Part shown: piece after piece, positions 1-11,639 of the stretch
Layout of the letters: every line of letters begins with the position of its first letter
Numbering within the stretch: the stretch's first letter is position 1
Assembly: GCF_016808335.1 (NCBI RefSeq)
Contig: NC_053149.1
Location: 23,473,238-23,537,237, forward strand
Direction of reading: 5' to 3'
Origin: Panicum virgatum
Lineage: Eukaryota; Streptophyta; Magnoliopsida; Poales; Poaceae
DNA length: 64,000 nucleotides
Position numbers and translations under genes: made by a program
The notes under the pieces: model-generated
The model's input: only the letters and a program-made list of their open reading frames with translations
Told to the model about the DNA's origin: nothing
The model's database searches: none

Positions 1-1830
1 TGTCGAGGGCGCTGCCACCATCGACGAGTACTTTGGCCAGGCGGACCTGGCTCACCACTGGGCTGACCACCAGGGGGTAAGCACCCGGCCTGGGCAGGTG
101 GACCCAGTGGTCGCGGCAGTCGAAGGTGATCGGCATCTCCGACCACCAGAGGGGTTCAACCGGGTGTTTGAACACCAGGTTGACTTCTCGGTCATCCAGC
201 TTGAGCTTACGCCTACCTGCTGCCTTGCTAGGGCCACCGTATATGAAGTTGACGGCCCTATCTTCGTCCTGGAAGTTCCCTGGGGAATCTTCCCTCTGGT
301 CATCGTCGTCTCGCCTGGGCGAGTTGCGCCTCCATGGGAGCGCCCGGGTAGTTCTAGAACCACCCGGTCTATCGTGGTCGTCGCGGCGGAGTCGCTTGGG
401 GTCGTCATCCTTGACAACGCCATTGGAGAGTGCTCGGCACTCCCGGGCGGTGTGGTTTGCGTCCTTGTGCCAAGGACACTTGCCATCCAGGAGCTGATCT
501 AGATCCGCTTGGTTGAGAGTGGAGCGGAACTGGGATCGTTCGGCGATGGCGACGGTGTTCTCAGGGCCACGCTTGCGGTCCTGGCACTTGGATGATTCGG
601 AGCAGTCGTGTTTCTTCTCGTGGCAAGGTGGGCAGTCGTCGCGATGGCGTTTCGGGCGGTTGTCCCGCTGAGGGGGACACTCGGAGTAGTCATTCTTGTG
701 CCGGTGTCGGTGTGCTTGTTGACGACCATCATCATCTCGCCCACTGTCTTGGGGTAGGTCTGGAACATCTTCCTCCACAGCTCGATGTTGTGGAGGCCCT
801 CGTTGAAGTAGTGGATGACGTCCCTGTCATCGGCTTCCGTAATGGTATTACGGTTAGCAAAGTACCTCCTGATGTAGTCGCAGAAGGACTCGTCCGGTTG
901 TTGTATGACACTGGCCATATCCCATCTGGTCTTGGGACCCGGGCAGGATACCTGGTAGTACTGGACGAAGGCATCGCAGAGGTCCTGCCAGCTATTGATG
1001 GAGCCAGCGGGGAGTGCTTCGAGCCAGTTGAGAGCTTGGGGACCCATCATGACCGGGAAGTAGGCAGCCATGATGTCATTGTCGCCGCGAGCAGCTCACA
1101 CGGCGATGGAGTAGGTACGTAGCCACGTCTTAGGATCCGACTCGCCATCGTACTTCTCGATCCCAGTGGGCTTGAAGGTAGCAGGCCACTGAATCACTCG
1201 GAGCCGGCGAGAGAAGGCGGAGAAGCCATCGAGGTCATTGCCGAGGTCGATGTCGCGGTTGTTGTCGCGGCGAGGACATCGTGGGCGGTTGTCGCCGCGG
1301 CGACCGCGGTTCTGGAGGTCAATGTCGGAGTCGCCGGGTTCCTCGTCATACTGACGACTTCGCTCCCGTTCGGCGCCGTCACGTTGTCGATGACGGTTGT
1401 TGATGCACTGGCGCGGGTCTCGCTGGTTGAGTTGGAGACGAAGGTCGCCCTGGTTGACCTCTACGTCGTCGTCATGAGGTCATGTCGAGTGATGACTCAA
1501 GTGGGTGCGGTAGGCCGAGTTGCTTTCGTGCAGCTGCTGGGCTTGAGTGGCGGCCACGTGCAGGTGAGCACGAGCCTTGACGATCTCGAGGGTCTCCTGA
1601 AGACCCTCGAGCACCTAGAACACCACGGCGAGGTTGGCCGATGGCGTGGCGAAGACGTCTTGGCCGTTGTAGCTGAGGACGAAGTCACCGTCGAGATTGC
1701 GTGGCCGGAGCGGTGAGCGCCGATTCCTGGTGTTGCGGCGTTCGGCGTCCTCGTGGTCGCGTTCGCCCCGGTTGATGGCCTCGTCGTTGCGCCTCTGTTG
1801 GCGCCGGCCAACATCACCACTGGAGATCAG
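1..1830 (-). pseudogene. Element I: decayed Tat/RIRE2-type gag and start of protease
   Basis: Reading leftwards, one broken frame resembles plant Tat-lineage Ty3/gypsy Gag. An N-terminal part has a motif like FATPSANLAVVF and ARAHLHVAATQ (about 1,500-1,700). A capsid core lies at 1,071-710 (LNWLEALPAGSI, TRWDMASVIQQP, YIRRYFANRNTI). A knuckle-like CPWHKDANHTAREC lies near 440-480. At the left edge, KVLVDGGSAL is the aspartic protease active site with the DGG variant usual in this lineage. Breaks seen: TAG at 1,615-1,617, TGA at 1,096-1,098, and a frame change around 700-730 after the capsid core. The rest of pol lies beyond the left edge. Lineage is assigned by motif recognition only; the exact start is uncertain. 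Confidence 0.75.
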
Positions 1831-1859
1831 CGATGACGCCCGCAGACACCAAGGGGGGT

Positions 1860-3021
1860 GGCAGGTATTTTATGAACCACGAATAAATCCGCAAGAGCAC
1901 GGAATACCGCTGTAGCATTTTACCCTGGAGTATACCGGGGTGTCATTTATATTTCCTCAGGGAAGGCGATGAGTGAGAGAGTATATAGATTAGTTAGTGA
2001 GCTTTATCTAGATTGGATATTCTCATACATAAACAGGGGTAAGATAATAACATGGTAGGAGGTAGTGTGACACACACACGACTACTCTCTTGATTAAAAG
2101 AATAAAGATTACTCTAGGCCGGGAGCAAGGTAAAAGTCAGACCTCGAGTCAGCTGTGCTAGGCTAGCTATATCTACACTTACTCATTAGTTAGCTTGTCA
2201 GAGATTAATCTACACAACAGGGAGATCGCTATCGAAGTAATGGGAGGAGCCCGTACACCTTGGCGACTTTATGTACCTCCTATCCCCCATACCGAATATG
2301 GAGGATTACAAAAAGGCTCGGACAGGGCTGTCACCACCTGCCGGCTACCTCTACAAACCGTGGGTATAGTTGACATCCAGCAACTCTTAGCTAATCTAGA
2401 CACCATGTCTACACTAGTAAGGGATACTCTAGTGTCCCGCGCGGAGCCCCTACCCTCCGGATGGACAGACATCACACTAGAGCAATCATACGAATACTAG
2501 AACAGTTGATAGAGTTCTAAGAACGAAGGACTAACTATCTCCAGCACAGGGCAATTATACAATGCAAGCATTGAATAATAATACAACCATGACAAGAAGC
2601 ATATAACCAACAACTCAGAATATACTTCAAGCAGATATCGGTAACCATAGTCTAATTCTATTACAAACGACCGAATATTACAAGAGAGAGCTAGAGATGA
2701 ACCCATACCAGAGTCTCGAGCAACTCCGGGAACTCGATGACTCCTAGACTTCTCCTAAACTCCACTAAGCCTAAAGACTATGCAAGGAATGCAAGAGAGA
2801 AGAGTGAAGTGAGATGTGTGTGTGTGTGTCCTATTTTCTACCCCCCCTTGTATTTATAGGAGAGAGCCACCGGGGTTCTGCAGCTAATCCTCCGCAAACC
2901 GACTTTGGGGACCAGTGCCAAGCTGCCACGTAGCAAGCTTAAGGCGGTGGGGCCCACAGGCTGGTCGGCCGACCAAGGGGTCGGCCGGCCTGCCAGTGGC
3001 GCCAACCGCCCCCAGCTACTG
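1860..3021 (-). repeat. Element I: part of 5' LTR, interrupted by H
   Basis: This non-coding block lies upstream of the minus-strand gag and carries a good TATA box on the same strand (2,851-2,858), so I read it as the U3-R-U5 of element I's 5' LTR. It contains a short (TG)n run near 2,817-2,829. The junction with the gag leader near 1,860 is approximate because I found no convincing PBS. The right part of the LTR is missing because H is inserted at 3,021. Its continuation should lie beyond the window after a second copy of TACTG. Confidence 0.5.
2851..2858 (-). promoter_or_regulatory. TATA box in element I LTR
   Basis: The plus strand reads TATTTATA, so the minus strand reads TATAAATA. It faces the gag remnant at 1-1,830, as expected for an LTR promoter. 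Confidence 0.55.
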
Positions 3022-5044
3022 TGTAACATCCTAATTTAATTTCCAGCTTTTAATAATAAATTTAATTGACTTTATTTAATTTTCTAAGGTTTTATATGCT
3101 TAGACTTGCATTTAAATTAATTTTGTTCCATAAGTAATTAAAATTTATCATAGGGTTAACTTTATTGATGCATTCATGCTGGTGCATTGCTTTTGTTGTT
3201 TGAGTGCTAGTTGTGAATTCAAATTTGAATTTGATTTCACCTAGGTTTGTTTGGTTTGAAATAGAAAAGACATAGGAGAAAACCCAACCCATAGCAGCCC
3301 AAACCCAGGAAGCAGCCCAGCCTGGTTCCAATCCTTTCCTCTCCACACCCGGCCCTCTCCCAGCGCGGCCCACACCCCCTGGCCCAGCAGGCGCCGTGCA
3401 GCCCGCTGCCTCTCCACGCGTGGCCCAGCCTAGCGCTCGGGCCCAGCGTCCTTTGCCCCCGCTCAGCGCCCCGGCCTACCCCGCGCTCCGATCGGCCCAA
3501 ACCAGCGCACGCGGCCCGCTCGGCCTTCTCCCATCATCGCAGCGCGCCCTGACGCGAGCGCGTCGCCCCGCCTCTGACGCCACTGGCCCACCGGTCATCC
3601 CCCTCCTCCCGTCTTCCTCGCCGCGCAATGGCCGCGCTGTCGCCCCGCAAATCTCGGCGAGGCTTCCATCACGGGCACGCACGGCCAGGGCACCCCGCCG
3701 CCCTACAAATAGCACCCCGCGACCCCCCCAAGAGACCTACCTCGCCACCGCATCCAGCCGCAAACCCTAGTCGCCACCCTCCGAGCTCCGAGCGGAGTAG
3801 AGCCCCACGCCACCACGGTTACGCCGCTTCGCCGCACCGGAGTCCCGGGCAAGCAGCGCTTCGACTCCACCGTGCCGCCAGGAAATGCTCTGAGCCCGCT
3901 TGCCTCAAATCCGCCCGTGCCACGGCCGGAATTTTCGACCCTTGACCCTCGCCGGTAAGATGCGCCGCCCGCTCAATTTCCTCGCCGCCGGTGACGATCA
4001 AGTCGCCCTGACACCGCAGCACTCCTGCAGGCCTCTACCGAGTCGATCCAAGGAGTCCCGGAGCCCGGACTCCCTCTGCTTCGACCCCTCCCCGAGCGCC
4101 ACCCGCGAACCGCCGCCCGGCCTCAACGCCGGCGTCGCTGCACGACTACACCGCCCGCTCCGAGCCCCCGGTAAGCACCCCAGACCCTCTCTTGTTCTTT
4201 AGCGTTAGGTTGCTCGGCCCGTAGGCCGTTCCCAGTGCTGGAATGCCGCACGCCGGCGAGCCCCGCCGCGTAGGGCCGCCGCCCGCACAGCAACCGCCAC
4301 CCAGAGCGTCCCCACGCTCCGCTCTTGGCCCAGGTGAACCACGCATGCCGCGTGGACGCTCCCTGACCCAAAACCCGCTCAAATCCCAGCCCGGATGGCC
4401 GATTTTGGCCACCTCCGGTCGAGCGCCGCTGCGGAGCAGAGCTCCGGTGAGCCGCGCTGCCACCCGCGCGCACCATCCTATCTGATCCGCCCGATCTTGA
4501 ATCAACGCGCATGATTTGATTGGGCATACCCCTTCGTTCTGAACCGCCGGATCGAGATCAAATGGATCAGATCTGTGCGTACTGCTTCAGCCAGGCACAT
4601 TTTCTAAAGAGACCCTGGGTTTTCCTTGAATCAACCCGCGGTCCAGGCGCATTCAAAAATATTTCCAGTTAGGTCCTGTTTTTAACGTTTTAACCCCCGA
4701 GCTTTCTTGAAATAGCGCCCGCCGTCCAGCCCCTTTCTTTTTGCGATTTAGCCCCTGAGTCTAAGTGTTAATTATGTTTTAGTCCCTGGTTTTTGCAGAA
4801 AACACTTGAAAACTCTATTTTTCTTACAGTTAAGCCCCTGGACCTTGTTTTAGCTCTACTTTTTGTGTTCTAGCTCCGTTGTAGGCGTTCTTTATGTCCA
4901 CGCGATCGTTGTAATGCGTAGAACAGTTCTAGCATAGTTTTGTTTGCTGTTTTCATGTATTGATGTACTGTTTCTTAGTTTATGTTATTGATTGCATGTA
5001 TGTTTACTGTTGTGCCTTGCTTTTGGCCATGTCTTCGTGAGTAG

Positions 5045-6305
5045 ACGTTGATCCATCTGAGGAGCCCCAGTACCAGTACCGGAGCAGCATCCATCTTCTG
5101 AGCAGTTTAAGCAGTAGGAATAGTTTGAGGAATGCAAGTATAACATGAACAACACCTATCACTTTAAATACAATTTCAAACTACATTTTAATATTGTATG
5201 CCTATAAGGACTTTCCTAGCCACTTTATATCCTTTATATATCCCTTGGGTTGCATTTTGGTTAGTTGTGCTAGGTTGTTGCGCTATAACACACTTGGTCC
5301 TTTTTAATTAATTTGATTAATGGTATATGCAACTTAATTCTGGGAGTGGCCCGTTGAGTGGCTCACGTCTCGTTAAAATTTGGTTTTGTTAGAAACATGG
5401 TTTAGGGGGCCAGCATGGTGCTTACTGCTGGGTTGGCCACTCTCCATAAGGACCGGTTCATAGAGCGACAACCTGGGACAACAGTTCAACCAAAAAACTG
5501 GAATGGGACGGTCTTGGCTTACTAATTAGGTCTTTTTGGTTTGGAGTAACTTACCTGTGGGGCAAGGGCGGTAAGCTTCTATGGCCCTCGTGCTGAGTGG
5601 CCTCGTCTGTGATTTGTGCTTGACGCCCACTAGACCTGCTCCATAGTCGCCGATCCGACCCAGGGGTGGTAAGCTTCTATGGCCCTCGTGCTGAGTGGCC
5701 TCGTCTATGATTTGTGCTTGACGCCCACTAGACCTGCTCCATAGTCGCCGATCCAACCCTCGCGGTTACTCCTTACCAACGAGATTCTTTGTAAAGGCCT
5801 CGTAGTGAGTTTGCTAGTCATCTCACCTAAGGAAGTGTGATGAACAACTAGCGTAGCTCACGACTTGTCGGTAAAGATGTGCAACCTCTGCAGAGTGTAA
5901 AACTGGTATACTAGCCGTGCTCACGGTCATGAGCAGCCCAGATCCTCCTTTTGATTAGTGGGGTTATTCTTCCTTTGGTTTGGGAGGTTTCCCCGAGTGG
6001 TTGGTTTGGTTTGGTTCTCAGTAGTTCTTAATTAATTTTGATTAATTACTATGTAACCGGGTTATGGTAATTCACCAACTTGTAGTAATTAGCTGTAATA
6101 AAATTTGCCAAGACTTAAAAGCTAATGCAGTCAAGTCAGCCAACCTTAGAGCCTCATAGTTTGTGTTATACTTGTTGAGTACAAGTTGTGTACTCACTCT
6201 TGCCTACTCTACTCTTTTTTCCTCTCGGGGATACTCTTTTGCTGTTCAGTTCCTGCCGACGTGAGGGAGTTCACCCGGAGCTACCAAGAGTACGAGGACT
6301 TCTAG
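5045..6305 (+). other. LTR exon-like pair, copy H (first exon decayed)
   Basis: Segment a (5,045-5,133) follows a TAG acceptor-like site and ends before GCAAGT. It is 89 bp rather than 90, so its frame is broken and it contains TAG. Segment b (6,250-6,305) is 56 bp, follows TGTTCAG, stays open and ends in TAG, reading REFTRSYQEYEDF. An AATAAA follows at 6,408. The most diverged copy of the pair still keeps the frame and stop of segment b. Confidence 0.4.
5571..5766 (+). repeat. 98-bp tandem duplication in H LTR
   Basis: Two adjacent copies start GTAAGCTTCTATGGCCC at 5,571 and 5,669 and run to a shared CGCCGATCC motif with few differences. LTR D has one copy of the corresponding block. Confidence 0.85.
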
Positions 6306-6557
6306 GCATTCATCTCCCAGTCGACGTCCCTGTGGTGCCCAACTTCGACGAGAGTTTATCGTATATGTTTTTACGCTTCCGCTGTACCAGACATTTGTCA
6401 TTATTGTAATAAATAACATTCGTACTTGCTTTATTATATCTTTTACGTGATATGTGCTGTGATATATTGTTCATTCTATTGTATATACGTGTGACTTGAT
6501 CCTGGCACGTATATGATTGCTCGGTTTATGTCCTTTTATAAACCGGGTGTTACAGAG

Positions 6558-6570
6558 TGGTATCAGAGCT
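6558..6570 (+). other. Element H primer binding site (initiator tRNA-Met type)
   Basis: TGGTATCAGAGCT lies three bases after the LTR end. It matches the TGGTATCAGAGC primer site used by many plant Ty3/gypsy elements and complements the 3' end of initiator tRNA-Met. Confidence 0.9.
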
Positions 6571-7289
6571 ATATCGACTGTAGGACGAAAGCCTAGATAG
6601 AACTGGTCAAGTTTTAGGTCTTCTTCTCTCTAAGCCTTGTCTACTGAAACTATTTTGCTAATATACTCCTTGAATTCTAAGATTTTTACTCGTCTTGCCT
6701 TGATTTCTCTCTATAGAATAGTTCCGTAGATTTTGGCCTGAAGTAAGTCGTCTGACCATCATAGGTGTTAGTTAAATGACCCCTTTATAATAGTATGATA
6801 GAATGTTCTGCGACGCGTTGTGTTAGTCGAGTCGTGTGTTAAGCTCGGCTAAGTTGTGAAAATTTGTATGCTTGTGGTTATGCAAATGTTTGATTTGGAT
6901 TTTGGTTGATTGCATAGTGTAGCTGTTAAACCTGCTTAATGTAAATCATCTCTTAAGTTAAATTTGAAGTAAGTAATAAAACTGAGTTAGATCGTTGGGG
7001 GTAAAACCATCCACTCTATTCCCTCTACCTTATCATGCCTTGGGTTTCTCCTGTCCCGCTTGTTGAGAAGAAGGATAGTGCGAAGGGGATGTGATATTCC
7101 GGGATTCACCGACAAGGACGTCACCGACTAGGACGTCGGTTTCTGTAAGGGGGTAGGGATGTGACACCCCGGCCTACAGATAGTACAGAAGAATTTGAGA
7201 ATCTCTCAGACGAGACAGAAGAGTTATGCTTTAGTTCATTTTTTCGGATTTATGTAACACCTATCTGGAGTTAGCAGCAGTGAAGCCTG
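6571..7289 (+). other. Element H leader with embedded RT fragment and second PPT-like motif
   Basis: The first ~450 bp match the leaders of A and D, including GAGTTAGATCGTTGGGGG. At 7,038-7,095 the sequence switches to a short stretch reading like the RT motif before YREL (PWVSPVPLVEKKD), ending in a stop. At about 7,150 there is a PPT-like AAGGGGGTAGGG followed directly by TGTGACACCCCGG, which looks like the start of another element's LTR. The region therefore looks like a patchwork of relics. No gene is visible. Confidence 0.55.
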
Positions 7290-8474
7290 ATGTCGACAGA
7301 ACAAAAAGGCCTTGGAGACAGTGCAATGGGTGATGGTGTTCATGCAACAGTTTCCGTGAAGCAGCCGACAACGGTACCAGATCAGTCCTCGCAAACAACA
7401 TACCACCCGAAGAATGGTGAGAAAACTTGCCCGTGTTGCCAATTCTATGGTGTTCCTTGTCGTCAAGTTCGTGCGACTGAAGATGAAGCCACAACTAGGA
7501 GGAACCAGAGGTTGTTCTCCAGTACAAAGAGAAAGAGGTCTCATCAAGAGCAGCTAGCAGAGGATTCTCTTTTCCTTGACGGTCCATCGGTCGATGAGCT
7601 ATAGACCATCCAGAAGAGAAAGGATCCTGAGTGCTCTAGAGATACACAGGTCAAGAACCAAGCACTCTATGATTATGTTGATGGGTTGACTATCACTATG
7701 AATGTGATTCAGCCACGTGGTCTCAAGGAGTCCAAAAAGCAAGCAGCAGAAATAATTCCAGATGTGATGTTAAGTTCACAGGGAGGTCAACCAAGCATCG
7801 CCATTCACCTCCACCGCAAGTGCTACAAATGCGGACAAAAAGGTCAATATGCCAAAAGTTGTCCACAGAAGCGCCTGTCACCGGTAGCACCAGTCCAGGA
7901 CCTTTCACCAATCCCGCATACCAATGGTGACCAGACCCACCTTATTTCCGGGAACTGCACCAAGCAGGATGCCCAGAATGATCAGCAGCAGGTGATACCA
8001 GTGAGCAGTGATCGTACAGAGCATGAGCAATCGAAGAAGGGACCAAAAGAGTACCTCCAGGGTAGAGTTCACCATGTGTCAGCAGAAACCATTCGGGATA
8101 ATAGTCCAGCCATTCTTGGTATGCTTCTGGTCAACTCTTTCTCAGCCTCAGTATTGATAGATCCTCGTGCAACACATTCATTCATCAGCACGCAGTTTGC
8201 TGCTAAGCATGAGATATTGAAGCTTCCCATGAGGAAGAGAATGATCGTCAAATCATCAGGAAAAGAACAGATCTCCAGTTACATATGTCCTCGAGTCAGC
8301 ATAAGGATAGGCGAGACAATTTTCCCTGAGAACCTTATGGTAATGGAGTCAATAGGAATCGACATCATTCTTGGTCAAGACTGGTCAGCTCGAAACAAAC
8401 TTGTGATGCAGCCTACCAAAAGAGTGGTAAAGGTCCAGACCTCGTCAGGAGAGCAAATTGAGCATGAGATTTAA
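7290..8474 (+). pseudogene. Element H gag-protease remnant
   Basis: One frame runs 7,290-8,474 with a single in-frame TAG at 7,602-7,604. The first ~100 residues do not resemble the Gag N-terminus of A, D or E and are unrecognised; they include a CPCC motif and a KRKR basic run. Around 7,680 a capsid-tail-like segment appears (DYVDGL, VIQPRGL). A zinc knuckle at 7,821 reads CYKCGQKGQYAKSC, with Gln where the family His normally sits. A protease domain follows: the active site at 8,160 reads DPRATHSF instead of the usual [17 protein letters not shown] is retained. RT, RNase H and integrase are absent. Both metal-binding and catalytic signatures are damaged, so I expect no activity. Confidence 0.75.
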
Positions 8475-8608
8475 CATACGTCCAACTCAAGTCATGTGGG
8501 TATGAGAATCCGACTCCAGAGTGAGTAGAGCTAAATCCCATCCTTGTTTCTCCTTGCTAGCCAGACCACCAGAATCTCGGGACGAGATTCCTGTAAGGGG
8601 GTAGGATT
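8475..8608 (+). other. Element H 3' tail and PPT
   Basis: The tail retains TTGCTAGCCAG, matching the last codons of pol in A, followed by CTCGGGACGAGATT and the purine tract GTAAGGGGGTAGG (8,594-8,606). This shows a deletion from the end of protease to the last few codons of pol. Confidence 0.8.
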
Positions 8609-8903
8609 TGTAACACCCTAATTTAATTTCCAGCTTTTAATAATAAATTTAATTGGCTTTATTTAATTTTCTAAGGTTTTATATGCTTAGACTTGCATTT
8701 AAATTAATTTTGTTCCATAAGTAATTAAAATTTATCATAGGGTTAACTTTATTGATGCATTCATGCGGGTGCATTGCTTTTGTTGTTTGAGTGCTAGTTG
8801 TGAATTCAAATTTGAATTTGATTTCACCTAGGTTTGTTTGGTTTGAAATAGAAAAGACATAGGAGAAAACCCAACCCATAGCAGCCCAAACCCAGGAAGC
8901 AGT
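8609..8903 (+). repeat. Element H 3' LTR, first part only
   Basis: It starts TGTAACACCC and matches 3,022-3,316 with about four substitutions. It stops where the F LTR begins. The last five bases, GCAGT, are the presumed target duplication for F; H's 5' LTR has GCAGC at that point. Confidence 0.9.
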
Positions 8904-10338
8904 TGTTGGCGCTCCTTAAGTACCCATTTTATCCTTTGTTTATCCTTGATAATGGCATGAATTTAATATCAAAATCACTATTGGTCATTTTCACGTTTGC
9001 ACATATATTTTGGAGGAACTTCGTTTTTGCAGGTTTTTGGCCTATTTTGGAGCATGAAATGACGAGGCCCGTGATCGAGCACTAACACAGAGAAAGATGA
9101 AGTCCAAAGCCCAAAGGGAGGACCAAAGCCCATGTTGATTCGAAGCCCATTCATGCACATCCATCCTCCAAGAGAGCCCAAAGGACCAAGCCCACAAAGA
9201 TGAGATCAAGATACTTCGGGATTAAGCAAAGCAAATGAAGATTTAAGGAAGGATTCCATATCCTATCCTTTCCTCGAAGATATCTCCAAGATAACGACAT
9301 CAAAAGGGGTGCAATCGTGAAGGACATAAACTCTAGAAGATGCGAGGAGTCTACACGAGAAAGGAGGACACGAGGCGGCGAAGGAACAAGCCAGGCTGGC
9401 CGACCTAGGCCCATTGGGCCGGCCGGCCCAGCCCTTTTTTAGGTCGGTTTGGCCTCCCCTTCGACCAGTGGCTTCCTCGGCTTATAAATAGCTCGCACCT
9501 TATTCAACTCGCGGCATCCATCCACCCAGAACTCGATGAAAACCTAGGGCCAAGACCGGAGGGAGACGACGGCCACCGCAAGTCTTTGAAGTTGTCTAGG
9601 AGATGGCTTAGGCCACCCCTAGCTGCCATGGCCTCCCTGCGAGGTTGTGCCATGGTGGAGTTCATGAGCTAGTTGGAGTCGTCGATGGTATGTACTTGGT
9701 GGTGACGATCCAAACGAATCTATTATGTGAGTAATGATAATCATGTCTTCCGAATCTATTAGCGACCATGTTCTCTCTTTCGATTTCGTTCTTTTCTTTG
9801 GGTTTGCTTCATCCTAGATCTATTATCGACATAGATCGCTTAGCATGATCTTGTAGTCATGGTGGCTAGAGGTTCATGGCGGAACTACCAAAGGGGGTTC
9901 GACTTGCTTCAGAGTATTTCGTCTAAAGGGGGGCATCGTGACAGGGCGTTGATTTAAGTAGATGGAGTATCGAAGGATCGGATTGGAGATTTTGGGTTTA
10001 AAGATGCTTTTGATTGAGATGCATGACTTATTTGCTCATTAGCTTGAACTACAACGAGATGACGATAGGCCTAGTCATATCTTTGGTTTTGCTATGGTTA
10101 TGCCTATATTCATGGATGAGATCAACCTTTACACATCACTCATATCTATTAAAGGTTTACCCTATATATGCAATCAATGCTTCATGTTAGGATAGATCCA
10201 TTAGATTAGATGGAAAACCTTAGGTAGTTCTTTGTCGATCCACGGATTGATAAACCTTGGGGGAATACTCTAAGGGAAAAGCTACCACGAACCGTGCAAT
10301 TGCGGTATACAAATCGGGGGCATTAGTGAACGTCAACA
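8904..10338 (+). repeat. Element F 5' LTR
   Basis: 1,435 bp, TGTTGGCGCTCC...ACGTCAACA. It matches, inverted, the LTR at 12,638-14,094. A TATA box lies at 9,483-9,490. The end carries GGGGGAATACTC and a CGGTATACAAATCGG motif. A PBS follows. Confidence 0.9.
9483..9490 (+). promoter_or_regulatory. TATA box of F LTR
   Basis: TATAAATA in CTTATAAATAGCTCG, conserved in the G LTR (13,485-13,492, other strand). Confidence 0.7.
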
Positions 10339-10346
10339 AGCTTTTC

Positions 10347-10364
10347 TGGCGCCGTTGTCGGGGA
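10347..10364 (+). other. Element F primer binding site (Asp-tRNA type)
   Basis: TGGCGCCGTTGTCGGGGA starts eight bases after the LTR end. It resembles the TGGCGCCGTTGCCGGGG site used by Athila/Tat-lineage plant elements, with one mismatch. Confidence 0.8.
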
Positions 10365-10929
10365 TCGGCAACACGAACCCTAGGGCAATCTATCTAGTTT
10401 TTTGGACTATCCCTAATTTTTATTATTGCATATACCCTTGTTTTCTTGTTTGTGTCCTTGAAAGCAGGTGGAAAAAGCTAGACACCAAACTTGGACTTCG
10501 AGAAGTCCATAATCCACTTTGACAAAATTCGACAATTGGCAACAAGATGATCGAGGAGCCTCGACATGGAACATCAACAACATCCACATCGACATGACGA
10601 CAACAACATCAAGATTAGCTCTTTAGTGGTAGGTGCTAACTTTTGTTAGTGGCCCAGCATCCGCTATCGAGTCCCCACTCCCCAAAGCAAAAGAAGATAA
10701 ATAAGGTATGCTGCCGTGTCAATTAATTTTAAAGACTAATGTTTTTGGGAAGAATTGTTTGTTCAAGCAATAGGTATGAAGCATGCCCGCAAAGAAAATC
10801 GTGCGATCATCATCATCTATGAAGTGTTACTGTTGTGATGAGTTTTTCGTCCAAGATCAGAGAAGTACCATTAGCAAATAATAGATTATTTTGAAGCTCC
10901 ATCAAATCTTCTTTCCAACAGATCAAGAA

Positions 10930-11140
10930 CCATCAACTTTGGAGATCGGTGTGAAGAGTTATGGTAAAATCTTTTAACGTTGTGCGTTCTGAAATTCCTC
11001 TGGACAGATTGCAGCGCCGTAATAAAACAAGCATAACTTCTTTATCCGGAGTCCGTTTAAAGTGAATGACCACTTGTTGGAAATATAATTTGATGAACCT
11101 TGTAATGGAGTAGAAGTTTGGTACATGTTCTTCATTGGAT
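10930..11140 (+). repeat. Internal module copy in F (first)
   Basis: It contains GAAATTCCTCTGGACAG, CATAACTTCTTTATCCGGA and GACCACTTGTTGGAAA. It is related to 11,640-11,880 and to four inverted copies in G. Confidence 0.6.
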
Positions 11141-11639
11141 GAAGGGGAATTCAACGAGGACAGAGGCAGTAGCAACCGACGAAGAAGGTGATGACGATGT
11201 CAAAGGATGATTGGAAGGCTCTGTACGCAAAAGATGATGATTTGAAGTTGACCAAAACTGGAGGCAACAAGATTAGAAGAACCACGACACCACCTATCTT
11301 CTCCAGTGGGATGCTTGATATACTTCTAATCGAGTGATTGCTATCAAGGAAGGAAACCGTTCGGATCATCAACACGAAGCACAGGAGCATCTTCCAATCC
11401 CGACACCTTGGGTAGAGCGAGAACAATGGAGAAGACACATCATTAAAGCCGTGATATTTGCTGGTAATCAATGGCGATGACCTTGAAGCCTTGGGACGCA
11501 CAACACTACGCTCCAAAGACCACATGATCGAGATCATTGACATCTTCGGATGAATTCACAAGAAGATATTGTCCTCATCAATGTCCAGCCCGACCTCAGA
11601 AGCAAATAGCAGCATATTTTTGGATATTCAAAAGCTCCA

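Larger units (their letters stand above)
3022..6554 (+). repeat. Element H 5' LTR
   Basis: The LTR is 3,533 bp, begins TGTAACATCC and ends CCGGGTGTTACA. From the start it holds an AT-rich U3 with an EcoRI-type near-palindrome (GAATTCAAATTTGAATTT, near 3,215), a GC-rich island (3,330-4,500) with TATA-like CTACAAATAG at 3,703 followed by a leader-like ACCCTAG motif, then a stretch of degenerate repeats, exon-like segments (see separate entry), an AATAAA at 6,408-6,413 and a short U5. A 98-bp tandem duplication at about 5,571-5,766 is unique to this copy among the LTRs here. Confidence 0.9.
3022..8903 (+). mobile_element. Element H: non-autonomous chromovirus derivative
   Basis: H is a plus-strand element: 5' LTR 3,022-6,554, PBS 6,558-6,570, a short internal region 6,555-8,608, PPT, and only the first ~295 bp of its 3' LTR before F interrupts it at 8,903. 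Presumed target duplication is TACTG (3,017-3,021); the partner copy is outside the window. The internal region is about 2.05 kb against ~5.2 kb in A and E. It lacks RNase H, integrase and chromodomain, and has only a short RT scrap. Over the ~295 bp shared by its two LTRs I count about four differences. Confidence 0.85.

Noticed and set aside
1850..1935. Exact LTR/PBS boundary of element I.
   Set aside because: Neither a tRNA-matching PBS nor a clear terminal CA could be fixed, so only an approximate boundary is given.
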